Below, piece by piece: positions 45,428 to 56,222 of a stretch of DNA of 64,000 bases. Location: positions 4,095,674-4,159,673 of the forward strand of contig NZ_CM001514.1 of the NCBI RefSeq assembly GCF_000263715.2. Reading direction: 5' to 3'. This DNA comes from Pseudomonas synxantha BG33R (GTDB lineage Bacteria; Pseudomonadota; Gammaproteobacteria; Pseudomonadales; Pseudomonadaceae). Made by a program: the position numbers and the translations under genes. Position 1 is the first letter of the stretch, and each line of letters starts with the position of its first letter. The notes under the pieces were generated by a model. That model saw only the letters and a list, made by a program, of their open reading frames with translations. It was not told the DNA's origin and searched no databases.

Positions 45428-46341
45428 GAGGGCACAAAACCTTGTACGTCGTGCAGCGTAGGAATGGAAGGCTGAGCGCCGGCGCGGGTCACAGACAACG
45501 CCGCCGCTACCTGGCCAAAACGGATCGCCTCGGCTTCGCTCTTGCCCGCGGCCAGTGCAGCGGCAAAGCCACCGACGAAAGTATCGCCTGCGGCTGTGGT
45601 GTCCACCGCCTTGACCTTCGGCGCCAACAGATGCTCGAAGCTGCTACCGTCGGCAAACAGTGCCCCCTGGGCGCCAAGCGTAATGATGACTTTACCCGCC
45701 CCCGCCTTGATCAGCGCTGTCGCGGCGACCTTGGCGCTGTCGAGCGAGTCGACGGTGACGCCGCTCAGGGCGGTGGCTTCACTTTCATTGGGGATCAGGT
45801 AATCGATCGAGGCATACCACTGAGCGGGCAAAGGCCCACTCGCGGGAGCCGGATTGAGGATGACTGTCTTGCCCAGTTCGCGGCCGCGCTTGAGCGCATG
45901 ACCAACAGTGTCCATCGGCACTTCAAGCTGGCAGATGATCACGTCTGCCGCCTGCAGCACAGCGTCGCAGGCTTGCAGAGACGCGGGCGTCAACTCACCG
46001 TTGCTGCCGGCCACAATGACAATCGCATTCTGGCTGCTGTCATCCACCACGATCAATGCCACACCACTGGAGCCCTCTACGGTGCTGACCGCCTGGCAAT
46101 CGATCCCTTCCACCAGCAGTGCATCACGCAACTGACTGCCATAGGCATCGGTGCCCACGCATCCGATCATCGCAACACTGGCCCCCAGCCGCGCCGATGC
46201 CACCGCCTGGTTGGCGCCCTTGCCACCCGCAACGGTGGAAAAGCTCTGGCCGATCAGGGTTTCACCGGCACGCGGCAAGCGACTGGCCCGGGTGACCAGA
46301 TCCATGTTCAAGCTGCCTACTACCACTACTTTTGCTGGCAT
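45424..46341 (-). CDS. rbsK: Ribokinase
   Basis: 305 aa PfkB-family kinase: [36 protein letters not shown], and the catalytic [18 protein letters not shown] with the base Asp. Phosphorylates ribose to ribose-5-phosphate. 23 bases after rbsR. Confidence 0.97.
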   Translation of the reverse strand: MPAKVVVVGSLNMDLVTRASRLPRAGETLIGQSFSTVAGGKGANQAVASARLGASVAMIGCVGTDAYGSQLRDALLVEGIDCQAVSTVEGSSGVALIVVDDSSQNAIVIVAGSNGELTPASLQACDAVLQAADVIICQLEVPMDTVGHALKRGRELGKTVILNPAPASGPLPAQWYASIDYLIPNESEATALSGVTVDSLDSAKVAATALIKAGAGKVIITLGAQGALFADGSSFEHLLAPKVKAVDTTAAGDTFVGGFAAALAAGKSEAEAIRFGQVAAALSVTRAGAQPSIPTLHDVQGFVPS

Positions 46342-46364
46342 ACATCAGTACTCATCAATTCGGT

Positions 46365-47387
46365 TCAGCGGTATTGGGCGAACACACCGGCCAATGGCGC
46401 CGTCGACTCACGCAAAACGATACTTGGCGTCACGATGCGTTGATCGATCGACCGTTGGGGTGTTGCTATTCGTTGCAATAATAATTCGGCCGCCGTCTCG
46501 CCCAATTGCAGGATCGACTGCCCGACCGTGGTCAGCGCAGGATAGACGTAGCGTCCCATCTGAATGTCATCGAAACCGATCACCGACAACTCGGCCGGCA
46601 CGCGGATGCTGCGTTCTGCGGCTGCGCGCAGCACGCCGAAACCAATCATATCGTTGCTGGCGAAAATCGCGCTGGGCGGGTTTTGCGCTAACAATTGCAC
46701 GGCTGCGGCATACCCCCCCGTGCTGGTGAAATCGCTTTCCAGGATCCGGCTAGCCAACACCTCGACACCCGCTTCGCGCAATGCACGCTGGTAACCCGCC
46801 AGGCGCATTTGTGCCACGCGGGTATGCCCCGGGCCGCCGATACAGGCAATATCCCGATGGCCCAACTCCAGCAAGTGCCGGGTCGCGAGGTAGGCGCCCT
46901 GTTCGTGGTCGATGCGCACCAGGTCGACATCGATGCCATCCAGGGCCCTGTCGACAATCACCATGGGCGTGCGCACTGCACTCAAGCCCGCCGCCAGGCC
47001 GCTGTCATCGCCGCCCACCGACGTCACGATCAAGCCGTCGACGCGTTTTTCGAGCAACACGCGCAAATAACTGCGCTGTTTTTCCGCGTCGTCGTCGGAG
47101 TTGCAGAGGATCACGCAGTAGCCATTACGCTCGCAGTAATCCTCGATGCCCCGCGCAAGCTCGGCAAAATACGGGTTGAGGCTATTGGGCACCAACAGGC
47201 CAATGGTGGCCGTGGTCTTGGCCTTGAGCGAACGCGCCACGGCGCTGGGTACGTAGTCCAGCTGTTTGATCGCCGCCTCGACCTTGATGCGGACCGGCTC
47301 GCTGACCGGGCGCGTCTTGTTCACCACATGGGACACGGTGGTGTAGGAAATACCTGCAAGCGCTGCCACATCCTTGATCGTTGCCAT
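46365..47387 (-). CDS. rbsR: LacI-family ribose operon repressor
   Basis: 340 aa. HTH and hinge MATIKDVAALAGISYTTVSH; VARSLKAKTTATIGLLVPNS; sensor domain IFASNDMIGFGVLRAAAE. Lies inside the operon between rbsC and rbsK. Its likely operator is the 14-bp palindrome at 51057-51070 downstream of the rbsB promoter, so the gene would be under its own control. Confidence 0.95.
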   Translation of the reverse strand: MATIKDVAALAGISYTTVSHVVNKTRPVSEPVRIKVEAAIKQLDYVPSAVARSLKAKTTATIGLLVPNSLNPYFAELARGIEDYCERNGYCVILCNSDDDAEKQRSYLRVLLEKRVDGLIVTSVGGDDSGLAAGLSAVRTPMVIVDRALDGIDVDLVRIDHEQGAYLATRHLLELGHRDIACIGGPGHTRVAQMRLAGYQRALREAGVEVLASRILESDFTSTGGYAAAVQLLAQNPPSAIFASNDMIGFGVLRAAAERSIRVPAELSVIGFDDIQMGRYVYPALTTVGQSILQLGETAAELLLQRIATPQRSIDQRIVTPSIVLRESTAPLAGVFAQYR

Positions 47388-47390
47388 GAC

Positions 47391-48368
47391 TCAGCCCCGC
47401 CGACTGGCGCGCTGGCTGCGGTAAGTATCGAGGACCACGGCGATCACGATCACAGCACCGGTAATGATGCGTTTGGTGGGTTCCGTAGCGCCGATCTGCG
47501 CAAGCCCTGCCGCCAATACCGAAATGATCAATACACCGAAGAACGTACTGATGACCGAACCGCGCCCGCCCATCAGGCTGGTGCCGCCGATTACCACCGC
47601 GGCGATTACCTGCAGCTCCAGGCCTGAACCAGCATTCGGGTCTGCCGCCTCCAGGCGCGAGATCTGGAACAGCGCAGCTACACCGGCCAACAGGCCCATC
47701 AGGCTGAACACCAGAATCTTGTATGGCTTGGGATTAATGCCAGCCAGGCGCACTGCTTCTTCGTTAGTGCCGATGCCGATCAGGTAACGCCCGAAGACAG
47801 TGCGGGTCAGCACCAACTGAGCCGCAATGATCACCAGCAGCGCAATGATGAACGACGGGGAAATACCGAAAGCAATCGGGTTGGACAGCCAGGCAAACGA
47901 GTCACCGATATAAGCGGTGCGCGAGCCCGTCATTTGATAGGCCACGCCCCGGGCCATCTCCAGCACACCCAAAGACACGATAAATGACGGGATACGCCAG
48001 GCCACGGTGATGGAGCCGGTGATGGTCCCGGCCAATGCAGCGCAGCCCATGCCCAGTAGCGCAGCCGGCAACACGCTCCAGCCCCAGCCCAGGATTGCCA
48101 CGCTGACCGCCGATGCCGCCAATGCCAGCACCGAACCTACCGACAGGTCGATGCCGCCGATGATCAGGATGAAGGTCATGCCCACCGCCAGCACCATCAG
48201 GTCCGGAATCTGGTTGGCCAGGGTGCTGAAGGTGTCGTAGGACAGGAAGTGGTCGCTGAGTACCGAGAACAGCGCAATCATCGCCAGCAAGGCACCCGCC
48301 AGCCCCAGGTAAGTACCCAGGCCATAGAAGTTGCCGCCAGTTTTACCGGGGGAAATGCTTGTTTTCAT
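47391..48368 (-). CDS. rbsC: Ribose ABC transporter permease
   Basis: 325 aa polytopic membrane protein, about 8-10 segments, with GGIDLSVGSVLALAASAVSV, MARGVAYQMTGSRTAYIGDS and GGTSLMGGRGSVISTFFGVL typical of sugar permeases of the RbsC type. ATGA overlap with rbsA. Confidence 0.96.
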   Translation of the reverse strand: MKTSISPGKTGGNFYGLGTYLGLAGALLAMIALFSVLSDHFLSYDTFSTLANQIPDLMVLAVGMTFILIIGGIDLSVGSVLALAASAVSVAILGWGWSVLPAALLGMGCAALAGTITGSITVAWRIPSFIVSLGVLEMARGVAYQMTGSRTAYIGDSFAWLSNPIAFGISPSFIIALLVIIAAQLVLTRTVFGRYLIGIGTNEEAVRLAGINPKPYKILVFSLMGLLAGVAALFQISRLEAADPNAGSGLELQVIAAVVIGGTSLMGGRGSVISTFFGVLIISVLAAGLAQIGATEPTKRIITGAVIVIAVVLDTYRSQRASRRG

Positions 48369-49918
48369 GGGGTATTCCTAGGCGCTGCCTCATTGAGCAG
48401 CGCATCACGTTTCTGATAGCCGGCAAAGGCGGCGGCGAGCAATTCGTCCTGGGTCCAGCTGTCACGCTCGAAGGTCTCGATCAGGCGCCCCGCGGACAAC
48501 ACCCCGATGCGATCACAGATCAGCATCAGTTCACGCAGGTCGCTGGACACCACCACCAAGGCCTTGCCCTGGCGAGTCAGTTCGCCAAGCAACGCATAGA
48601 TGTCGAACTTGGCGCCGACATCGATGCCTCGTGTGGGCTCATCGAACAGCATCACCGCACAATCGCGCTCCAGCCAGCGGCCAATCACTACTTTTTGCTG
48701 GTTGCCGCCCGACAGCTCGGACACCAATTGCCCCGGGCTGGAACTGCGGATACGCATGGCGTCGATCTGGCGTTTGGCCAGGGCGGTTTCGTTGCGGCTA
48801 TTGACGACGCCACCACCGGAAATTTCCGGCATGTTGCCCAAGGCGATATTGGCGCTGATCGATTGGGTCAGCAGCAGGCCCTCGCCCTTGCGGTCTTCGG
48901 TGATCAGGGCGATACCATGACCAACCGCATCCACTGGCGAGCGAATACTGACCACCCTGGCCGGCGACCCCAGGGCCACGGTGCCGCTGTCGGCCTGGTC
49001 GGCACCGAAGATCAGGCGCAGCAACTCAGTGCGGCCGGCGCCGATCAGTCCGGAAATACCGTAGATCTCACCGGCGCGCACTTCGAAGGACACGTCGCGA
49101 ACCTTGTCCGAACGGCTCAGGCCCTTCACCGTCAAGGCCGGTTCGCCGATGGTGCGCGGGCCCAGGTCAATGTGTTCGCCCAGCTCGCGACCGACCATCA
49201 AGGTCACCAGTTGCTCACTGTTGTAATTGGCCATCGGCTCGACGCAGACCAGCTTGCCGTCGCGCAGTACCGCAATGCGCTGGGCGACACGGGCCAGCTC
49301 TTCCAGCCGGTGTGAAATATAAATGATCGCCACGCCCCGGGCCTGCAGACGGGTGATTTGCTCAAACAGCATCTCGACTTCACGGGCGGTGAGCATGGCC
49401 GTGGGTTCGTCGAGAATCAGGACGTGGCAGTCGCCGATCAGGTTGCGCGCAATCTCGACCATTTGCTGGTGGCCAATGCCCAGGCTGCCAACCAAGGTGT
49501 CGGGGTCGATCGCATCCAGGCCAACTTGAGCCATGGCCTCGATCGCGGCTTTGCGCAGTTGCTTGCGGCTGATCCAGCCACAGTTGCTCGGCAGGTTATC
49601 CAGAAACAGGTTTTCAGCCACCGTCAGGGTCGGCAGCAGGTTGAGTTCCTGCATGACCATGCGCACGCCCAAGGCTTCGGCCTGGGTGCGGCTGGCGGGG
49701 CAGTATTCCTGACCGTTGAACTGCATGTGCCCGGTAGTCGGTGTGACCAGGCCGCCGATGATCTTCGACAAGGTACTTTTGCCTGCGCCGTTCTCACCGG
49801 TCAGCGCGAGCACTTCCCCGCGATTGAGCGTCAGGGTGATGTCGGACAGAACCGGCTGGGCATAGGTCTTGCCGATACCGCTGACCGAGAGGACAGCGTT
49901 CGGGGCGGAAGATGACAT
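48365..49918 (-). CDS. rbsA: Ribose ABC transporter ATPase (two nucleotide-binding domains)
   Basis: 517 aa. Two ABC domains: first with Walker A GENGAGKST and LSIGHQQMVEIA-like signature region (GSLGIGHQQMVEIARNL), second degenerate Walker A (GLIGAGRTE) with LSGGNQQKVVIGRWL. Energises ribose import with RbsC and RbsB. 57 bases after rbsB. Confidence 0.97.
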   Translation of the reverse strand: MSSSAPNAVLSVSGIGKTYAQPVLSDITLTLNRGEVLALTGENGAGKSTLSKIIGGLVTPTTGHMQFNGQEYCPASRTQAEALGVRMVMQELNLLPTLTVAENLFLDNLPSNCGWISRKQLRKAAIEAMAQVGLDAIDPDTLVGSLGIGHQQMVEIARNLIGDCHVLILDEPTAMLTAREVEMLFEQITRLQARGVAIIYISHRLEELARVAQRIAVLRDGKLVCVEPMANYNSEQLVTLMVGRELGEHIDLGPRTIGEPALTVKGLSRSDKVRDVSFEVRAGEIYGISGLIGAGRTELLRLIFGADQADSGTVALGSPARVVSIRSPVDAVGHGIALITEDRKGEGLLLTQSISANIALGNMPEISGGGVVNSRNETALAKRQIDAMRIRSSSPGQLVSELSGGNQQKVVIGRWLERDCAVMLFDEPTRGIDVGAKFDIYALLGELTRQGKALVVVSSDLRELMLICDRIGVLSAGRLIETFERDSWTQDELLAAAFAGYQKRDALLNEAAPRNTP

Positions 49919-49975
49919 AGGAAAATCTCCAGGCGCCCGCTCAGGACGAGCGAGCGCTGTTGGGTACTGCCGGGA

Positions 49976-50932
49976 TTACTGCTTGATGACGAGTTCGACC
50001 GGGGTTTCGATCACGCCATCTTTGGCATCGACCTTCTCACCCTTGACCAGCTTCAATGCGTTCTGGATACCGAATACTGCTTGTTGCGCGGCAGCCTGGT
50101 CAGCGGTGGCCAACACACGACCATCCTTGAGCATTGGCTTGATCGCATCAATGTTGTCGTAGCCCACCACCAATACCTTGCCGGCCTTGCCTGCCGCACG
50201 CACGGCGGAGACAGCGCCCAGGGCCATGTTGTCGTTACCGGCCAGCAGCGCCTTGATATCCGGCGTTTCGCTCAGCATCGCTGCAGCAATCTTGTTGCCC
50301 TGGTCGATTTCCCAGTTGCCGGATTGGGTGGAAACAATCTTCATGCCTGCAGCGTCCATCGCATCCTTGAAGCCTGCGGTGCGCTGCTGGGCGTTAGTCG
50401 TAGTAGGTACACCTTCGATGATGCCAACCTTGTCACCCGCGGCCAGTTGCTTGGCCAGGTAGTCGCCCACCAGCTTGGAGCCTTTGCGGTTGTCCGGACC
50501 TACGAACGGGATATCGAGGTTTTTGCTTTTGAGTACCTCCGGATCCAGGCGATTGTCGATGTTGACGACCTTGATACCGGCATCAGAAGCCTTCTTCAGC
50601 ACACTGGCGAGTGCCTTGGAGTCGGCGGGAGCAATGACAAGCGCGTCTACCTTGGAGTTGATCATCTCGTTGACGATGGCGATCTGCGCACTGGTGTCTG
50701 TTTCGTTCTTGATCCCGTTGGAGATCAGCTTGAACTCTGCTGGGTGCGCTTTCTGGTAGTCCTTGGCACCGTCGGTCATGGTGACGAAGAACTCATTGGC
50801 CAGGGACTTCATGACCAAACCAACAGTAGGTGTTTTGGCAGCGTCATCAGCAAGTGCAGAAGAGAGAGGCAAAGCAGCGGATGCGGCAAGCACAGCGACA
50901 GCAAGAAGACGTCCAGCGAATGGCAGCTTCAT
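49976..50932 (-). CDS. rbsB: Ribose-binding periplasmic protein
   Basis: 318 aa. Signal MKLPFAGRLLAVAVLAASAA ... SALA; binding-protein fold with PTVGLVMKSLANEFFVTMTD, VDALVIAPADSKALASVLKK and IKALLAGNDNMALGAVSAVR. First gene of the rbs operon; leader of about 135 bases from the predicted promoter. Confidence 0.96.
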   Translation of the reverse strand: MKLPFAGRLLAVAVLAASAALPLSSALADDAAKTPTVGLVMKSLANEFFVTMTDGAKDYQKAHPAEFKLISNGIKNETDTSAQIAIVNEMINSKVDALVIAPADSKALASVLKKASDAGIKVVNIDNRLDPEVLKSKNLDIPFVGPDNRKGSKLVGDYLAKQLAAGDKVGIIEGVPTTTNAQQRTAGFKDAMDAAGMKIVSTQSGNWEIDQGNKIAAAMLSETPDIKALLAGNDNMALGAVSAVRAAGKAGKVLVVGYDNIDAIKPMLKDGRVLATADQAAAQQAVFGIQNALKLVKGEKVDAKDGVIETPVELVIKQ

Positions 50933-51056
50933 GGGTTCACTCCGATCTTATGATTATTGTGAGCAACGCTTGCACCGAAGACCTCTTCGGCGGCCCTCCC
51001 ACCCGGGCGGCTGATACGAGCTGTCACGAAACTCCTGGAGTGCTCGTGAAACATCT

Positions 51057-51070
51057 CGCAAACGTTTGCG
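51057..51070. promoter_or_regulatory. RbsR operator CGCAAACGTTTGCG
   Basis: A perfect 14-bp palindrome of the LacI type, 8 bases downstream of the predicted -10 box and 125 bases before rbsB. Binding there would block transcription start. Confidence 0.8.
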
Positions 51071-51078
51071 TTGAGCAA

Positions 51079-51107
51079 ACTATGAGAACCTTGTCGGGAT
51101 TTGTCAA
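51079..51107 (-). promoter_or_regulatory. rbs operon sigma-70 promoter
   Basis: On the minus strand: TTGACA at 51107-51102, 17-base spacer, CATAGT (51084-51079) as -10. Perfect -35 and 4/6 -10 with ideal spacing. The rest of 51108-51486 shows no gene; it must carry the divergent asparaginase promoter. Confidence 0.75.
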
Positions 51108-51447
51108 CGGTAGAAACTGGCCTTTCAATCCCATGCCCGCGGCCTGGTTCAACCTGCCTTGGGGACTGAAACGTTTAAGGCAACCTCTTTCTCGCACTCT
51201 CTAAAACGACAGGTGTTGACGCTAATCGCACTCGAATCTTATGACAGGACTGTCGGACTACCGAACACACTACCCCTCCACCGTTCGGAAAGCCGGACGC
51301 CACTCACTCAAAACAAGCTTGAAAATTCTCATAAGTTGTTTTAAATCAATACGTTAATTTAAGAAGAACCACACACTCGGCCTGGTACAAATCCTGCTTT
51401 TCCCCTGCACCTCGCGGCGTTCAGAACCGCCCGGGTGTTCTAGATGA

Positions 51448-52575
<1,128 letters not shown>

Positions 52576-52591
52576 TTACTGCTGATCGACC

Positions 52592-52619
52592 TGTGGGAGC
52601 GAGCTTGCTCGCTCCCACA
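52592..52619. repeat. REP palindrome after asparaginase
   Basis: tgtgggagcgagc-tt-gctcgctcccaca, a perfect Pseudomonas REP palindrome 17 bases after the stop. May protect or terminate the transcript. Confidence 0.75.
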
Positions 52620-52743
52620 ATTGCTCCCCCTTCTCAACAAACTTCCCGAATAGCTGTCAGACGAACTTCTTGAAATTTAAGCAGTTGCGAAATCGCCTAC
52701 AGTTAAATACTGTATGTGCGTACAGCAAATTAAGGAATGCTCC

Positions 52744-52995
52744 GTGGCAAAGCCCTCTTCCGCAGCACCTGCGGCGCCTGACGCCTATCAGCGCCTGGCT
52801 ATTCGCGTGCAAAAGATCATCAATTCGACCAACGCACAGAAAGCCAAGGCAGCCTTGCTCTTCCGTTTACCCGATGAGCCGGAAGACGTGTGGCAACGTC
52901 TACTGGAAGAAATTGCAGAAAACGACAACGTCACCCTCGCCTATCGGGATGACGGTGGCGTGCAGATTTTTTGGGTTGTGCCGAAGGAAGATTGA
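52744..52995 (+). CDS. Small hypothetical protein upstream of endonuclease
   Basis: 83 aa with GTG start; AAGGA lies 7 bases upstream. VAKPSSAAPAAPDAYQRLAI, then helical and a C-terminal VTLAYRDDGGVQIFWVV. Not recognised. Its stop is 2 bases before the endonuclease GTG, so the two are probably cotranslated. Confidence 0.6.
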   Translation: MAKPSSAAPAAPDAYQRLAIRVQKIINSTNAQKAKAALLFRLPDEPEDVWQRLLEEIAENDNVTLAYRDDGGVQIFWVVPKED

Positions 52996-52997
52996 TT

Positions 52998-53687
52998 GTG
53001 AGTGCCCGTTTTATTGCTGTGTGCTGTCTGTTTTTAAGCGTAACCGCCAACGCCCAAGCCCCTCGCACCTTCAGCGAAGCCAAGAAAATCGCCTGGAAGC
53101 TTTACGCACCCCAATCGACCGAATTCTATTGCGGCTGCAAATACACCGGTAACCGCGTGAATTTGAAAGCCTGCGGTTACATCCCGCGCAAAAACGCCAA
53201 TCGCGCCGCGCGCATCGAGTGGGAACACATCGTGCCGGCCTGGCAAATCGGGCATCAGCGCCAATGCTGGCAAAACGGCGGGCGAAAGAACTGCACGCGC
53301 CACGACGATGTGTTCAAGCGCGCCGAGGCGGACCTGCACAATCTGGTGCCGAGCATCGGCGAAGTGAATGGCGACCGTAACAACTTCAGCTTTGGCTGGC
53401 TGCCCGTGCAAAGTGGGCAGTACGGCTCTTGCCTGACCCAAGTGGATTTCAAGGCCAAGAAGGTCATGCCACGCCCGTCCATTCGCGGCATGATCGCACG
53501 CACGTATTTTTATATGAGCAAGCAATACGGGCTGCGCCTGTCGAAGCAGGATCGACAGCTGTATGAAGCCTGGAACAAGACTTACCCGGTGCAAACCTGG
53601 GAGCGCCAGCGCAACCAGACCGTGGCCTGCGTGATGGGGCGGGGCAACGAGTTTGTCGGCCCGGTGAATCTCAAAGCCTGCGGTTGA
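52998..53687 (+). CDS. Endonuclease I (EndA/NucM type), exported
   Basis: 229 aa, GTG start, signal peptide (FIAVCCLFLSVTANAQA). Nuclease of the beta-beta-alpha-metal type: RIEWEHIVPAW with catalytic His, DLHNLVPSIGEVNGDRNNF with the metal Asn/Asp, and cysteines (YCGCKY, CWQNGGRKNC) for disulfides. Degrades DNA outside the cytoplasm. Confidence 0.92.
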   Translation: MSARFIAVCCLFLSVTANAQAPRTFSEAKKIAWKLYAPQSTEFYCGCKYTGNRVNLKACGYIPRKNANRAARIEWEHIVPAWQIGHQRQCWQNGGRKNCTRHDDVFKRAEADLHNLVPSIGEVNGDRNNFSFGWLPVQSGQYGSCLTQVDFKAKKVMPRPSIRGMIARTYFYMSKQYGLRLSKQDRQLYEAWNKTYPVQTWERQRNQTVACVMGRGNEFVGPVNLKACG

Positions 53688-53718
53688 ACGTGGGCGGGGT
53701 TGCCGCCCACTTGGCACG

Positions 53719-54099
53719 TCACTGCGCGGGGTTGTGTTCGATAATTTCAGACACAGTGTCGGTTTTCTTCGCGCGGGCCATCTTTTCGTTGAGCAAGGCT
53801 TGTTTGGCCTCGGCCTCGGCCCTGGTTGCGAACGGACCCAACAGCACCTCATCCTTGCCGTCGGCCTTCACGATATAAAAATTGAAACCATGCTCCAGCA
53901 ACCAGGCGGTCAGGTCGGTGATCGCCTGCAGCTTGTGGTCTGGCGGGCCGACGCGCACATCCCATTCCTGAGCGGCAATCGCGCCGATTTGTGGCAGGCT
54001 TTCGGTCACGGCAGGCTTGGCCTTGGGCGCATCGACCGATTTACCTTCACCGCATCCGGCCAACGCCAACACCACAATTGCCATCGCTACTTTACGCAC
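53719..54099 (-). CDS. SPOR-domain lipoprotein
   Basis: 126 aa with GTG start; lipobox in VVLALAGCG, then a linker and a C-terminal SPOR domain (WDVRVGPPDHKLQAITDLTA; EVLLGPFATRAEAEAKQALL). SPOR domains bind denuded septal peptidoglycan. A frame to 54138 exists upstream; GTG preferred for the signal. Confidence 0.8.
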   Translation of the reverse strand: MRKVAMAIVVLALAGCGEGKSVDAPKAKPAVTESLPQIGAIAAQEWDVRVGPPDHKLQAITDLTAWLLEHGFNFYIVKADGKDEVLLGPFATRAEAEAKQALLNEKMARAKKTDTVSEIIEHNPAQ

Positions 54100-54345
54100 T
54101 GCCCTGCTCCTTTGAGGATAAAGAGGCGACTTTACCATTCACTGTCTATTCTGGCCGTCATAAACGTTGGCTTAAACAATGCGAATGATGTATCGCGACC
54201 TGTATGATGCCGCCATGGGAATTAATGTCGCCTCTATGCGTCCTAAAAGAGGCAGCCACAGGGAAGCGCTTCGCAGTAAGCTACACACATCCGACACCTG
54301 CCCTGTCTGACACATGTGTCCTTAAAAGTAATCAAGGAGAAGTCC

Positions 54346-54540
54346 ATGCTTATACTCACCCGCAAAGTTGGTGAAAGCATAAACATCGGTGATGACATTA
54401 CGATCACCATTCTGGGCGTTAGCGGCCAGCAAGTACGAATCGGCATCAACGCACCCAAGGACGTTGCCGTGCATCGCGAGGAGATTTACCAGCGCATCCA
54501 GGCCGGCCTGACTGCACCCGACAAAAACCAGACGCCTTGA
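54346..54540 (+). CDS. csrA: CsrA/RsmA global post-transcriptional regulator
   Basis: 64 aa, [20 protein letters not shown] and [20 protein letters not shown], full-length with the conserved R44/GXXG-type residues for GGA binding. AAGGAG 6 bases before ATG. Represses or stabilises mRNAs; titrated by small RNAs in the Gac/Rsm system. Region 54100-54345 has no gene beyond the promoter. Confidence 0.98.
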   Translation: MLILTRKVGESINIGDDITITILGVSGQQVRIGINAPKDVAVHREEIYQRIQAGLTAPDKNQTP

Positions 54541-54750
54541 AACGCCTCCAGTAGCCAGCCCTTTCGTTCACTGTAATGGCTGGCGAAAACCCAATCGGCC
54601 TGCTCGCGTCTTCCAGACTGACCAGTGCGCTTTGAGCATGCCCCTTCGCTGCAAGATGAAACTGTCTGGGCATCTGGAACTTGTTGAAATATTCGCAGCC
54701 CAATTTCTGACATTTTATCCTGCCATCCGAATGCATTCAGGAATACGTCG

Positions 54751-55011
54751 ATGAGGCCAGCCGCGACGCCACCTCTTGTTTCCAGATCCTGGATGATCGC
54801 CCTGCTGATCGGGGTGGCCTTCCTGGCGCTTGGGTATGGGCTGAGAGTCGAAGTCGAGGGCGCCGATCCCGACGCCCATTCCTGGCTGGACCTGGCGCTT
54901 CTTCTCTGCGGCTACCTGCTGGTGTTCTGCCTCAAACCCATCCAAAAAGTTATCTTGCGCAAGCTATGCCAGCGCGCAGCGCATCGTGCCCATCAGAAAA
55001 CCACACGCTGA
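54751..55011 (+). CDS. Small inner-membrane protein
   Basis: 86 aa with two hydrophobic segments (MIALLIGVAFLALGYGL; LDLALLLCGYLLVFCL) and a basic tail (KPIQKVILRKLCQRAAHRAH). GGAA is 9 bases before the ATG. Not recognised; common type near csrA in pseudomonads. Confidence 0.6.
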   Translation: MRPAATPPLVSRSWMIALLIGVAFLALGYGLRVEVEGADPDAHSWLDLALLLCGYLLVFCLKPIQKVILRKLCQRAAHRAHQKTTR

Positions 55012-55025
55012 GGACCTGCTGCGTA

Positions 55026-55703
55026 TCACGGCGCCAGCTTGAGCAAAGACAACAAGCCATCAGCGCCATGCTCAGTGCATAAATCGCCGTAGTCGTTGAT
55101 GCAAGCGTGTGCAGTCACCATGGGCTCCAAGTGTGCCGAGGTGACAACCACAACATCCGCCCCCGCTGCTTCACCTGCTCGAATGCCAACCGTGGCGTCT
55201 TCGAACACCAGGCTGTCCTCAACCGACACCCCCAGGCGTTTGGCGCCCAATAAATAGCACGCAGGGTCGGGCTTACCGTTGGCCACGTCTTCGGCCGTCA
55301 CCCACACGGTCGGCAAGGGAATGCCTGCCGCTTGCAGTCGACGTAATGCCAGCGCCTTGGGAGCAGACGTGACCAGCGCCCATTGAGCCGCAGGCAAGCC
55401 TTTCAAAAACTCCACTGCGCCGGGAATCGCTACAACGCCGTCGACATCGTTGAGCTCCGCGTCGGTAATCCACTGGGCTTCAACTTCTGGATCGACACCC
55501 GGCAACGCCTGGCGGGTGATCGTATCAATCGCACGCGCGCCATGAATGGTAGGCAGAAACGCTTCCACATCCAGACCATGGCGCTCGGCCCAGATGCTCC
55601 ATACACGTTCGGCCGCAGCGATGGAGTTGAGCAGGGTCCCATCCATATCGAACAGGAAAGCGCGGTAACGCCGGTTGAACACGGATGAAGTTGGGATGGA
55701 CAC
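55026..55703 (-). CDS. HAD-family sugar phosphatase (YfbT-like)
   Basis: 225 aa. Motif I FLFDMDGTLL with nucleophile Asp, motif II VTSAP, motif III Lys in GKPDPACYLLGAKRLGV and motif IV FEDATVGIRAGEAAG. Cap of subfamily IA. Likely acts on a sugar phosphate. Stand-alone gene. Confidence 0.9.
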   Translation of the reverse strand: MSIPTSSVFNRRYRAFLFDMDGTLLNSIAAAERVWSIWAERHGLDVEAFLPTIHGARAIDTITRQALPGVDPEVEAQWITDAELNDVDGVVAIPGAVEFLKGLPAAQWALVTSAPKALALRRLQAAGIPLPTVWVTAEDVANGKPDPACYLLGAKRLGVSVEDSLVFEDATVGIRAGEAAGADVVVVTSAHLEPMVTAHACINDYGDLCTEHGADGLLSLLKLAP

Positions 55704-55919
55704 TGCGCGGCTTCCTCATGAGCTGGACCCCTGCAATCTACGGATCACCTCGGCGCTTGTAAACGTAGAGTCTCCTCGACCGGACAGTCATTGCCCACGC
55801 GCCAGGCTCGAACCAAGAATGACGAACTTGTCATGATCCTGTTGGTTGGCTGTTGGGGTCGCCTGGTTACTGTGAACTCACTGCCAACCCGGCAGCCCCC
55901 AGCCACGAGAGAGACCGCC

Positions 55920-56180
55920 ATGAAACTGTTCGCCCTGAGCTTTGCCGCCTTGCTCGCCACCGGTTCTGCCTTCGCTGCCGACGCAACGTCTGCCAGCGAT
56001 GTCATCCACGACAAAACCGGCTTCTTCCTACACCTGGATGTCGCCAAGGTGCTTTCGAGCACCGACATCTCTGGCCAATGCGGGATTGTCCCGGCGCACT
56101 TGCGCTACCTGGACCATCAGGGCCGCGAACACCTACTCGATTACCAGGTCCAGGGCGTCGGTTGCGCCAGTGACAATTGA
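55920..56180 (+). CDS. DUF2790-type periplasmic protein
   Basis: 86 aa. Signal MKLFALSFAALLATGSAFAA; mature part CGIVPAHLRYLDHQGREHLL and VQGVGC matches the DUF2790 family of pseudomonads, often found by metal-responsive two-component genes. 42 bases before the response regulator. Confidence 0.8.
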   Translation: MKLFALSFAALLATGSAFAADATSASDVIHDKTGFFLHLDVAKVLSSTDISGQCGIVPAHLRYLDHQGREHLLDYQVQGVGCASDN

Positions 56181-56222
56181 TCGGGCTACACTTGCGCCAC
56201 TTATTGAAGCAGGACACTTTCC

